Below are positions 47,601 through 57,699 of a stretch of DNA of 64,000 nucleotides, piece after piece. The position numbers and the translations under genes are program-made. The DNA comes from Azorinus chamasolen (taxonomy: Eukaryota > Mollusca > Bivalvia > Cardiida > Solecurtidae). How positions within the stretch are numbered: the stretch's first letter is position 1; every line of letters begins with the position of its first letter. The notes under the pieces were generated by a model. That model searched no databases. It was not told the origin of the DNA and saw only the letters and a list, made by a program, of their open reading frames with translations. The stretch spans positions 53,035,059 to 53,099,058 of the forward strand of contig OY755252.1 of assembly GCA_963576725.1 (NCBI GenBank). The letters are read 5' to 3'.

Positions 47601-47760
47601 CACAACAAACCCCCTTAGCAACGCTATTTGTTTACCCGTTACCAATACAGTGGCCTGGGGATGTTATTTAATGTCCTACTAAGTTTAACTTCACAAAAAT
47701 GTCTATTTAAACATAAGCCGCGATCTCTCGCCCTCTCTCTCGCTGGCAGGTATAAAGCCC
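47600..47760 (-). promoter_or_regulatory. Possible promoter region upstream of candidate first exon
   Basis: Repeat-free and locally GC-richer DNA. On the minus strand it contains GGTAACGGGTAAAC, GCGTTGCTAAGGGG and, just inside the candidate exon, GGTTACCGTCTTTAGG. These resemble half-sites of RFX-type X-boxes (GTTNCC / RGNAAC), but no full X-box is present. Weak evidence. Confidence 0.2.
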
Positions 47761-47936
47761 ACCGTTACATACGTAGATATTTGTTGTAGGTATTCAATAA
47801 CCATTTCTTCGATAAATGAGTTTATACCCATTCGTTTAATCTTTCGCTGCCAAAATTAATATTGTGTTGTCTGCTTAGCTCTCTTTAAATTTTATTGAAC
47901 GTTTTTCTTTTTTGGGGCTTAAATCACAATCATAGC

Positions 47937-48008
47937 ACCAAACAGTTTGGATCCTAATGAAAGCCCGAATTACTCAGCGTCTCATCTGGATCCAAACTAT
48001 TTGTTTAG
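47937..48008 (+). mobile_element. Family B core
   Basis: CACCAAACAGTTTGGATCCT, AATGAAAGCCCGAATTACTC, AGCGTCTCATCTGGATCCAA, ACTATTTG. Confidence 0.75.
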
Positions 48009-48070
48009 GTAATCGCATATGAGACATTGCCAGCGAAAGCGATAATTGTCACGGGCGAACAGTTTTGCTT

Positions 48071-48320
48071 CAAACCTTTATTTCATAGATAACCTTTAAC
48101 AAACAGAGCAGATCCAGATTTGACAGCGTCTACAGGAGTCGTCTGAGAAGGGCCTGTACTGCTTGCTTATAAAACTAATATAGATCTACATCCACAGGAT
48201 GATACTATTGTTTGTACAATGCTAACAATTCCCTTGTTCATAATGACGTTATGAGAGCCAGCTAATTACTATTTTGACAGTCATTGTTTTAACATGAATA
48301 TTCATGAAGTAGAGGATTTA
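48071..48320 (+). mobile_element. Family A MITE copy
   Basis: CAAACCTTTATTTCATAGAT, AACAAACAGAGCAGATCCAG, core GACAGCGTCTACAGGAGTCG, right end ATTCATGAAGTAGAGGATTT. Confidence 0.65.
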
Positions 48321-48337
48321 ACTACTCGTTCAATATG

Positions 48338-48622
48338 CAGGGGAACCTCGATCTCTCGGAACTTCTAGGGACATTACAAATTACTTCGAGTTAACAGAGG
48401 TTTGAGTCAATCTGGAAACTTTCTCAACTTCCACAGTTTAACGCAGGTCTAAAGCAATGCTGAAAGCTCATGTAGGCGCTTTCAGCATTAATTTCGACCT
48501 GTATTAAGCTTTCACCTGTGCCTAGTGATATATTTCAGAGCAATTCTGTATTAATCATTTTGGAAGGACCGATTTTTTACTTCGAATTATCCGGTTTCGA
48601 GATATCGAGGTTCCACCATGTC
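48338..48622. mobile_element. TIR element with GGGGAACCTCGAT ends carrying a C core
   Basis: Left CAGGGGAACCTCGATCTCTC + GGAACTTC; right TTTCGAGATATCGAGGTTCC + ACCATG. These ends resemble pogo/Tigger-like TIRs (CAG..GAACCTC). A family C-type hairpin (TTAACGCAGGTCTAAAGCAA, GAAAGCTCATGTAGGCGCTT, GACCTGTATTAAGC) lies in the middle at about 48440-48515. A single similar left end also occurs at 36365-36390 (ACAGGTGAACTTCAATATCT). Confidence 0.65.
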
Positions 48623-48680
48623 TGATTAATCTAAATATATCACCTGTCAAAAAGTTGAAATTGCAGTTAACCCTTTCCTT

Positions 48681-49018
48681 TAGGAGCTGGTTGATCAAGC
48701 TCTGTCCTGTTCTGGTGTCCCTATGGACTTACCGTATGTAGAAATGATGCTACAGTTTCTGTCATGACTTTAGGAGCTGGTTGATCAGGGTCTGTCCTGT
48801 TCTGGTGTCCCTATGGACTTACCGTATGTAGAAATGATGCTACATGACTTTAGGAGCTGGTTGATCAGGGTCTGTCCTGTTCTGGTGTCCCTATGGACTT
48901 ACCGTATGTAGAAATGATGCTACATGACTTTAGGAGCTGGTTGATCAGGGTCTGTCCTGCTCTGGTGTCCCTATGGACTGACCGTATGTAGACATGCTGC
49001 TACAGTTTCTGTCATGAC
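48681..49018 (+). repeat. 80-90 bp tandem repeat from family A, 4 copies
   Basis: Unit: CTTTAGGAGCTGGTTGATCA, GGGTCTGTCCTGTTCTGGTG, TCCCTATGGACTTACCGTAT, GTAGAAATGATGCTACA. It corresponds to the right half of a family A element (GGAGCCGTCTGATCAGGGTC, ..., GATTCTACAGTTTCTGTCAT). Preceded by TTAACCCTTTCC at 48669. Confidence 0.9.
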
Positions 49019-49029
49019 GTTCATATGGC

Positions 49030-49213
49030 ATTATGCACAGTAGAATCCATTTATTGATGGGGATCTTACAAAGCAAATGGTTGTTAGTTGATAAATACAA
49101 AGCAAAAGTAATGCAGAAAGCTCCTGTGCGAGCTTTCTGCATTTCGTTTGCCTCGCATTAAGCTACTGCCTCTCTTGCAGACCCATAGCCAGATGGCCGC
49201 TTAAGATAGGTTA
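49030..49213 (+). mobile_element. Family C MITE copy
   Basis: ACAGTAGAATCCATTTATTG to GGCCGCTTAAGATAGGTTAT + GCTGTA; core AGTAATGCAGAAAGCTCCTG / TGCGAGCTTTCTGCATTTCG. Confidence 0.7.
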
Positions 49214-49609
49214 TGCTGTATATTGAGAATCTTACACGAGTGTTCATTACAAATTGTTTTTTATGAAACGAGTTTACTATAATATGACACATACTTTAGT
49301 ATACATAACCCTTAAAAGTGACATAGACGCTATAGTACAGCGTAGTACACCGGATTCCAACTGTTCATTTGCATAAAAATGCACTAGTGCATTTCCGCGA
49401 TTTTACAGCACTCTGTTTCGGCACTCCCACACGGCAGTTTATGTGCATTACTTGTGTCCTGTATCAAGCAATCGAATTTACCAGACCCTTGTATTAATAA
49501 ATCATGTGGTAGTAAGAACGAGACTTTACTGCACTGCAGAACATTTACACCGAGCTGTTTAATGTGTGTTTGTAATTGTTTTCGTTTAAGGCGAATCTAG
49601 ATACTATTT

Positions 49610-49670
49610 GTGAATAGTTTAGATCCAGATGAGTGAGTCGGCGTCTCATCAGGATCCAAACTGATAGACA
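49610..49670 (+). mobile_element. Family B core
   Basis: GAATAGTTTAGATCCAGATG, AGTGAGTCGGCGTCTCATCA, GGATCCAAACTGATAG. It directly precedes the next array. Confidence 0.7.
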
Positions 49671-49729
49671 CGCTGATTATGAATTTGTAAAGTTAATTTC
49701 ATCCTGTAACCTGGAACAGAGTTTTTATT

Positions 49730-51130
49730 ATAGAAACTGTCGTTGAGACGTTTGTTTTCATTGTACGTAGTTCTATAGAAGCTGTTGTTGAGAAGAGTGG
49801 TTCGTATTGTACGTAGTTCTACAGAAATTGTTGTTGAGAAGAGTGGTTCGTATTGTACGTAGTTCTACAGAAATTGTTGTTGAGAAGAGTGGTTCGTATT
49901 GTACGTAGTTCTACAGAAATTGTTGTTCAGAAGAGTGGTTCGTATTGTACGTAGTTCAATAGAAACCGTCGTTGAGAAGTTTGGTTTCTATTGCCAGGGG
50001 CTCTGTAGAAACTATCGAAGAGGCATTTATGTGTACATTATACGTGGTCTATAGAGACCTGTTGTATGCTGTTGAATTGTTTATCTGCTAAAACTCTCTT
50101 TGAAATAGTGGTGCTTTCTGCACAATATTCTGTAGACGTTGCCGTTAAGACATTCACTGTATATTTGCACGTTGCTCTGTAAAAACTGTCATTGAGAAGT
50201 TTTATTTGCATTTCATGTTGTTCCGTAGATACTGTCTGTGAACCGTTTGGTATGTACTGCACGTGGTTATGTAGAAACTGTCTTTGGGAAGTTGTGTGCG
50301 TATTGCATGTAGTTTTGTAGAAAATGTTGAGAACGTTTGTGCGTATTGCATGTAGTTTTGTAGAAACTGTTGTTGAGAAGTATTGATTGTATTCCATGTG
50401 GTTATGTAGAAACTGTCGTTGAGAAGTATTGATCGTATTCCATGTGGTTATCTAGATACTGTCGTTTAGAAGTATTGAGCGTATTCCATGTGGTTATGCA
50501 GAAAGTGTCGTTGAGAAGTATTGAGCGTATTCCATGTGGTTATGTAAAAACTGTCGTTGAGAAGTATTGAGCATATTCCATGTGGTTATGCAGAAACTGT
50601 CGTTGAGAAGTAATGAGCATATTTCATGCGGTTATGTAGAAACTGTCGTTGAGAAGTATTGAGCGAATTCCATGTGGTTATGCAGAAACTGTCGTTGAGA
50701 AGTATTGAGCATATTCCATGTGGTTATGCAGAAACTGTCGTTTAGAAGTATTGAGCATATTTCACGCGGTTATGTAGAAACTGTCGTTGAGAAGTATTGA
50801 GCGAATTCCATGTGGTTATGTAGAAACTGTCGTTGAGAAGTATTGATCGTATTTCATGTGGTTATGTAAAAACTGTCGTCGAAAACATTTGAGAGTATTC
50901 CATGTGGTTATGTAGAAACTGTTGTTAAGAAGTTTTGTGCGTATTCCATGTGGTTATGTAGAAACTGTTGTTAAGAAGTTTTGTGCGTATTTCATGTGTT
51001 CTGTACAACTATCGTTGAGAAGTTTTGTGAATATTGCACGTGGTTCTGCAGAAACTGTCGTTGAGAGGCGTTTGAGTTAATTGCACGTGTTCTGTAAAAC
51101 CTGCTTATTGCATATGGTTGTGTAGAAAGT
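49730..51130 (+). repeat. 46-bp minisatellite, about 29 units
   Basis: Two blocks. The first (49735-49990) has units GTACGTAGTTCTACAGAAAT, TGTTGTTGAGAAGAGTGGTT, CGTATT. The second (50210-51010) has GTAGAAACTGTCGTTGAGAA, GTATTGAGCGTATTCCATGT, GGTTAT. More diverged units join and follow them. Both share the GTAGAAACTGT.GTTGAGAAG heart. A 119-codon minus frame through part of the array is not a gene. Confidence 0.9.
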
Positions 51131-51309
51131 ATCGTGCTTCTATTATAACGGTCGTTGGCACGTTTGGTGTATAATACACTTGGTTTATAGATACTATCGT
51201 TGGAACGTTTATCTGCGTACTGATAGCTGTTCTGTGGGATATGTTGTTGAGATGTTGGGGAATTCTATACCTAGCCATTAGGCAGCGAAAGTTGTTATGT
51301 TTTTCTTTA

Positions 51310-51470
51310 CGACTGAATCCTGTCTCTGATGAATATTCATATAACGTATAATAACATTATGAATATCAATTAGCTGAATTTTTATAATGGCGCGTGGGCA
51401 TACGCATTTTTGCCAGATCTCACAGGAGCAATTTGACCTAGGCCTACTTTGATTACAAAGGCACCAAAAA
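51310..51470 (-). mobile_element. Family A MITE, partial
   Basis: CTGATGAATATTCATATAAC, ATTATGAATATCAATTAGCT and GGCGCGTGGGCATACG are the reverse A right half. The core is mostly missing. Confidence 0.5.
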
Positions 51471-51545
51471 GAGTCCCATCAAGTAAAAGAGTCTCCATCA
51501 AGTAAAAGAGTCTCCATCAAGTAAAAGAGTCTCCATCAAGCAAAT
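51466..51545 (+). repeat. 19-bp tandem repeat, about 4 copies
   Basis: AAAAGAGTCTCCATCAAGT repeated head to tail. Confidence 0.9.
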
Positions 51546-51764
51546 CGTCAAACAAATCAAATCCAAACGAAACAAAAAGCACTGAAATCAGACAGAAACC
51601 ACACAAAGCAATCAAAACTAATCCACTTATGGGTTCTATATTCTTTTGATCTAAGAAGTAGTGTATTTATACAATAATTGTGAAAAAACCCTCTTAGAGT
51701 CGGCTCAGTACACCTGTTTGGAAGATATTACTTTCCTATCACGATACAAATGGCATCTACAAAC

Positions 51765-51815
51765 AGCTTAAGCACAGACCAGGAGCCGAGTTACTCGGTG
51801 CTTGATCAGGAGTCA
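51765..51815 (+). repeat. Short hairpin related to family B
   Basis: GCACAGACCAGGAGCCGAGT, TACTCGGTGCTTGATCAGGA: same plan as B (GAGTTACTCGGC turn) but different arms. Confidence 0.5.
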
Positions 51816-51984
51816 GGCTAATTTTACTCTGCCGAGTGTTTCTATAAATTCAACCCGACTTGGGTATATATTTTGTTTAAAGAAATGAAGCGGATTCAAT
51901 TTTCGGCTGATACATTTTTGTTGCTGTACACGAGAAGGGGACTGACTGTTAGACTGCTCGAAATAAATGACTTCTGCATAAACT

Positions 51985-52178
51985 CAATCGGCCATTAACA
52001 TGATGTCTAATTATGGGTCTGTAAGGCAGGTGGTAGCTTAATGCAGGTCAAAAGTAATGCAGAAAGATCCTTTTGGAGCTTTCTGCATTACCTTTGCCCT
52101 GCATTAAGCAACCGCCTGCTTTTGTAAGAGTCCTATGTTCAATAAATGAATGTCCGCTTAAGACAGGTTCTACTGTAT
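51985..52178 (+). mobile_element. Family C MITE copy, well preserved
   Basis: AATTATGGGTCTGTAAGGCA, GGTGGTAGCTTAATGCAGGT, CAAAAGTAATGCAGAAAGAT, CTTTCTGCATTACCTTTGCC, GCATTAAGCAACCGCCTGCT and right end GTCCGCTTAAGACAGGTTCT + ACTGTA. Confidence 0.8.
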
Positions 52179-52209
52179 TACAATTCTTATCTACATGTAC
52201 ATTCGAATT

Positions 52210-52347
52210 ACTGAAACTTTGAGAAATTATTGGCCGGGTTCAAACGGATTGGACTCTGATGAGATGCCGGGTTATACTCAGCATGTCATTTGGATCCAAA
52301 TTATTTACAAATCCTACACAAAGTCGAGCTTAGCAGTGGAAGGATTA
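52210..52347 (+). mobile_element. Family B MITE, second subfamily
   Basis: AATTATTGGCCGGGTTCAAA, GAGATGCCGGGTTATACTCA, GGATCCAAATTATTTACAAA and right flank GTCGAGCTTAGCAGTGGAAG + GATTAA. Confidence 0.6.
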
Positions 52348-52534
52348 AATCTGTCACCTGTATACATGTCAATATGCCAGTTGACTTATCGATTTAATCT
52401 GTCACCGGGGCTATCGAGTAGATCTACAAATACAAATACAATTAAACTCGTGAAATTTGAATTTTGAAGTGTTTAGCATGGAAGTACAAAGCTTTTGACC
52501 CCCGCCTCGACACCACTGTCTCTCCTTCGGGACT

Positions 52535-54060
52535 ATCCTTATGCATCAATAATACCTGCCCTTATGCACCGATAAGACATGCCCTTATGTACCGATACTA
52601 CCAGCCCTTATGCATCGATGATACCTGCCCTTATGCATCGATAATACCAGCCCTTATGCACCGATAATACCTGTCCTTATGTACCAATAATACCTGTCCT
52701 TATGCACCGATAATACCAGCCCTTATGCGTCGATAATACCTGCCCTTATGCATCGATAACACCAGCCCTTATGCACCGATAATACCAGCCCTTATGCACC
52801 GATAATACATGTCCTTATGCGCCGACAATACCTGCCCTTATGTACCGACCATACCTGTCCTTATGTACCGACCATACCTGTCCTTATGTACCTATCATAC
52901 CTGTTCTTATGTACCGATCATATCTGTCCTTATGTACTGATCATGCCTGTTCTAGTACACCGACCATCCCTGTCGTCATGCACCGATCATACTTGTTCTT
53001 GTGCACCGATCAACCATGCCTTCATAAACCGACCATAGATGTCCTTATCTACAAAACATACATGCCTTGATGTACCGATTATACCTGCCGTTATGCACTG
53101 ATAATACATGTCTTTATGCGCCGATCATACCTGTCCTTATGAACTGACCTTACCTGTTCTAATGCACGGATCAACCCGGTCCTCATGCACCGATTATACA
53201 TGTCCTTATCCACAAATCATACCTGCCCTTATGCACCGATTATACCTGCCGTTATTCACTGATAATACATGCCTTTATGTAACGATTATACCTGCTCTTA
53301 TGCATTGATTATACATGTCCTTAATGTACAGATCACATATGTCCTTATGCACTGATCATATATGTCCTTATGCGCTGATCATACCTGCCATTATGCACTG
53401 ATCATACCTGTCCTTATACACTGATCATACCTGTCCTTATGCACTGATCATACCTGTCATTATGCACTGATCATATATGTCCTTGTGCACTGATCATACC
53501 TGTCCTTATGCACCGTTCATACATTTCCTTATGCTATGATTATACATGTCCTTATGTACTGATCATACCTGTCCTTATGCACTGTTCATACCTCTCCTTA
53601 TGTACTGATCATACCTGTCCTTATGCACTGTTCATACCTCTCCTTATGCACTGTTCATACCTGTCCTTAATGTAATGATCGTACCTTTCCTTATGCACTG
53701 TTCATACCTTTCCTTAATGTACTGATCACACCTGTCCTTATGCACTGTTCATACTTTTCCTTAATGTACTGATCATACCTTTCCTTATGCACCGATCACA
53801 CCTGTCCTTATGCACTGTTCATACCTTTCCTTAATGTACTGATCGTACCTGTCCTTATGTACTGATCATACCTTTCCTTATGCACTGTTCATACCTTTAC
53901 TTAATGTACTGATCATACCTGTCCTTATGCATTGATCATATATGTCCTTATGCACTGTTCATACCTTTCCTTAATGTACTGATCATACCTGTCCTTATGC
54001 ACTCTTCATACCTTTCCTGAATGCACCTATCCTTATACATGGCCTCATGTACCGATCATA
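52535..54060 (+). repeat. 23-bp satellite, about 65 units
   Basis: CCTTATGCACTGATCATACC + TGT repeated with drift. Units on the left prefer ATGCACCGATAATACCTGCC, those on the right alternate CTGATCATACCTGTCCTTAT and CTGTTCATACCTTTCCTTAA. It generates several Cys/Tyr/Pro-rich open frames (P-Y-V-P-I-I-P-V type) that are not genes. Confidence 0.93.
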
Positions 54061-54354
54061 CTGTTATGTTCAACTGGTAGATAAACCTGGTTTTTCAAAT
54101 GAACCAGTCCAAAATAAAAAAAAGCTTAAACTTTAACATTCAATGATGTATTAAAGAAAAAATATAAGATGACAAACAGTTCTGGTCCTAATGAGAGGAC
54201 TCTGCTAAGAGCCTTCTCATTTGAGTTAACACTATTTGCAAAGGATATTAACGATGTGTGTTGATTCAGGGCGAAAACATTAACAGTTTCGCCAATCAAG
54301 TCGCCGGAAAGCGACTCATATCGCCTGATATGATGTAATATGTGAGCACCTTTG

Positions 54355-54500
54355 TAAACAGTTTGGAACCAGATGTAACTCGGCGTCACATCAGGATCAA
54401 AACTGTTTGAAATACCACTAACGTTTAAAGAAGAACTTGGTGGAAAGTTAAATGTGAAACTTAAAGCAGACGAGATTGTGTGCAGACGAGATTGTGTGCA
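54355..54500 (+). mobile_element. Family B element, CAGACGAC subfamily
   Basis: AAACAGTTTGGAACCAGATG, TAACTCGGCGTCACATCAGG, ATCAAAACTGTTTGAAATAC, then AAAGCAGACGAGATTGTGTG with the segment GCAGACGAGATTGTGT duplicated. Confidence 0.65.
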
Positions 54501-54824
54501 GACGAAACTTATTTTGCGCTAATAGAAATAAATAGTCATCTGAAGACAGCCTTGTTTCAAGGTGGCCGTTTTAAAGAAGTGGCACATGGAAATAATAGTC
54601 TCTACAATAAAAACGTCGTTTCAATAAAATAACTTAACATGGTGTTGGTTATTAGTTTAATTGTTGTTATTTAACTTATATTGTGTTATTAGATAAACCG
54701 TTTTCGTCGATGCTTGTGTTTTGCTGTAAAACAAACTGTTTTCAGCCACTTTCGAACAGTTACGAAACTTGAACATTTACTAAATACAGTGTACATCGGC
54801 GAATACCATCGGGTCTTCAGTAGT

Positions 54825-54992
54825 TTATTCGATAGGAGCAGTCTGATCAGGGTCTGCTCTGTTTGGGTATAAAATAATACAGATCTGATTCTACAATTTC
54901 TGCTTGGCAAAAGGTTCGTGTTAATATACATGTACAAATGTACCATTTTAACAAACATTAATCTAATTAAAAGTCGTGGAGTAAAGGGTTAA
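54825..54992 (+). mobile_element. Family A MITE, right two-thirds
   Basis: GGAGCAGTCTGATCAGGGTC, TGCTCTGTTTGGGTATAAAA, AAAAGTCGTGGAGTAAAGGG + TTAA. It abuts the left end of the fold-back complex. Confidence 0.7.
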
Positions 54993-54993
54993 A

Positions 54994-55411
54994 TACGGTG
55001 GCACTGAGGTGACATATGCAAGATTTTTTTTTCAAGTTTGTTTTCCCGAGATAATTTTTTTTATTATCTCGAGAAAACGAAACAAAGTTCGTTTTCCTGA
55101 GATAATATTTTTTATTATCTCAAGAAAACGAAGTAGTTCGTTTTGACGAGATAATATTTTTTATTATCTCGAGAAAACGAAAAAAGTTCGTTTTCATGAG
55201 ATAATTTTTTTTATTATCTCAAGAAAACGAAGGAGTTCGTTTTTACGAGATAATTTTTTTTATTATCTCAAGAAAACGAAATAGTTCGTTTTTGCGAGAT
55301 AATTTTTTTTATTATCTCGAGAAAACGAAACAAAGTTCGTTTTCCTGAGATAATTTTTTAAGTCGTGCGCACGACTTAATAAGCCAATCAGAACCCTCCA
55401 TCAGAGTCAAC
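54994..55411 (+). repeat. Family E palindromic array element, copy 1
   Basis: Starts TACGGTGGCACTGAGGTGAC + ATATGCAAGA. It then has about seven units of 45-47 bp (GTTCGTTTTCCTGAGATAAT, TTTTTTTATTATCTCGAGAA, AACGAA), each self-complementary through GAGATAAT / ATTATCTC, then the palindrome TTAAGTCGTGCGCACGACTT + AA and AGCCAATCAGAACCCTCCAT, CAGAGTCAA. No protein. Confidence 0.85.
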
Positions 55412-56289
55412 AGTTTTCGCAAGTATTTGAGGCCTATGAGCACATGGCCGAGACAAGGGATGAACTTATATGACGTCATAATTGCGTATAACGTTACCGT
55501 GACGTATCAACATCACTATGACGTTGAGTAGTTCTAAATAAGGCTTGTAATTGGTTTACTGTACAAACGCAGTGAATCAGATTGGTATGATATGAGACCA
55601 AAGTACATGTAGGCCTATACAATTTTCAATAGACGCAAATGTTAGTCGCGTTGATACGCTGACCATTTCCTCCATAAATATTTAAGAGAGTTTCTACCCT
55701 TATGAATGCATGTAAATCTATATAATACTAATCTACCTAAAATTAAGTTTTAATAGAAACTATGAAGGAAAGGGTTAAATTGTTTATGATAGCGTCCATC
55801 CGTTTCCCATATGTCGAATACATCTTCCCGGCTTTCAACAGGTTTATACACAACTGCGATTCTTCATATTAACCCATGCACTCCTACATGGCTATTCATG
55901 AAAGGCTCCATCACTATGAATATACCGATATGTAATAAATATTTATTTAGGAGCAAACTGATAAGATTTTTGAGGAAGTAGATATAGCCTATATTCTATA
56001 TTTTAGTATGTGTTCTAAGCAAACATAGAAGACCCTGGTTAGACAAATCCTTCAGGGGCTATCTGTTCAGGGTCTACTCTGGCGTAGAAAGTTAAAATCT
56101 TGATTTATGACATTTTCTAGGGAAACAAAATAGACCCTGATCTGGTAGCTCCTATAGGAACTGTCTGATGCGTGTCTTCTTTGTTTGCAAAGGTGGTGAT
56201 AAAATGCGTATATATCGAGGAAAGGGATAGCTCTTATCACGCAGCAAAAATAATTCACTTCCACATAAATTCGTAACTTCTTCTGATTC
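55412..56289 (+). repeat. Left arm of large inverted repeat
   Basis: Unique-looking sequence (GAGGCCTATGAGCACATGGC, GACTTTTACAGAGG-free) that recurs inverted at 60574-61396 and 61873-61949. It contains a small TIR unit at about 55665-55780 (TTTCCTCCATAAATATTTAA ... GAAGGAAAGGGTTAA) and A-type fragments at about 55870-56230. No gene found. Confidence 0.75.
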
Positions 56290-57417
56290 GCTTACTTTGG
56301 GAAAATTATATACCCGAGTATCAAACAGCTTAGATCCTGATCAGACGCTTGTTACTTGTTGCCTGATCTAGGTCAAAGTGTTTGCAAATCTATCGAGCCT
56401 CGCTAAGCGGGAAACGAGAAACCCCATAGGTGAACAATTGACTCTGACGGAGGGTTCTGATTGGCTTATTAAGTCGTGCGCACGACTTAAAAAATTATCT
56501 CAGGAAAACGAACTTTGATTCGTTTTCTCGAGATAATAAAAAATATTATCTCGTTAAAACGGACTATTTCGTTTTCTCGAGATAATATTTTTTTTTATCT
56601 CGTTAAAACGAACTACTTCGTTTTCTTGAGATAATAAAAAAAATTATCTCATGAAAACGAACTTTTTTCGTTTTCTCGAGATAATAAAAAATATTATCTC
56701 GTCAAAACGAACAACTTCGTTTTCTTGAGATAATAAAAAAAATTATCTCAGGAAAACGAACTTTGTTTCGTTTTCTCGAGATAATAATTTTTTTTATCTC
56801 GTCAAAACGAACTACTTCGTTTTCTTGAGATAATAAAAAAAAATATCTCAGGAAAACGAACTTTGTTTCGTTTTCTCGAGATAATAAAAAAAATTATCTC
56901 GTAAAAACGAACTTTTTTTTCGTATTCTCGAGATAATAAAAAAAATTATCTCGGGAAAACAAACTTGAAAAAAAATCTTGCATATGTCACCTCAGTGCCA
57001 CCGTAGATTCGCTTACTTTGGGAAAATTATATTGCCCGAGTATCAAACAGCTTAGATCCTGATCAGACGCTTGTTACTTGTTGTCTGATCTAGGTCAAAA
57101 GTGTTTGCAAATCTATCGAGCCTCGCTAAGCGGGAAACGAGAAACCCAATAGATGAACAATTGACTCTGACGGAGGGTTCTGATTGGCTTATTAAGTCGT
57201 GCGCACGACTTAAAAAATTATCTCAGGAAAACGAACTTTGTTTCGTTTTCTCGAGATAATATTTTTTTTTATCTCGTTAAAACGAACTATTTCGTTTTCT
57301 CGAGATAATAATTTTTTTCATCTCGTTAAAACGAACTACTTCGTTTTCTTGAGATAATAAAAAAAATTATCTCAGGAAAACGAACTTTGTTTCGTTTTCT
57401 CGAGATAATAAAAAAAA
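56286..57417. repeat. 719-bp tandem duplication containing family E copy
   Basis: GATTCGCTTACTTTGGGAAA, ATTATA, GAGTATCAAACAGCTTAGAT, CAGACGCTTGTTACTTGTTG, GCCTCGCTAAGCGGGAAACG, then a reverse-oriented E element (56438-57004). The whole unit starts again at 57005 and is nearly identical through 57417, where it is cut by an insertion. The CAAACAGCTTAGATCCTGAT / ATCTAGGTCAAA part is a B-type core. Confidence 0.85.
56438..57004 (-). repeat. Family E palindromic array element, copy 2
   Basis: Reverse orientation: TTGACTCTGACGGAGGGTTC, TTAAGTCGTGCGCACGACTT + AA, about eleven GAGATAAT / ATTATCTC units, then CTTGCATATGTCACCTCAGT + GCCACCGTA. Confidence 0.85.
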
Positions 57418-57699
57418 GGCAGAGTCTATTACCACGTAATTACGTGTCATTAGCAAGTCATCTAAAACCACGTATGCACATAATAATCACCTTTTCGTGA
57501 AAATCACCCCCATCTCAAGAAAGTTTCCGGCCTATATATACAAATAGTCTTATTATATAAGAAGAAGAAAAAGTTAGAAATTTATTTTACTTTTAATATG
57601 TTACATGAATAAATGAAAGTCTGTTATTGTATAAAACGAAGAAATGGACGATTTTTTTTATTTTTTTTTACTATAATTTGAGATGTCTTAGTATCACGT

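Noticed and set aside
50038..50397. 119-codon minus frame with Thr/Asn-rich repeats
   Set aside because: Lies within the diverged part of the 46-bp array; repeats explain its composition.
52464..53308. Pro/Tyr/Cys-rich tandem-repeat 'proteins'
   Set aside because: Translations of the 23-bp satellite; the frames shift repeatedly because 23 is not a multiple of three.
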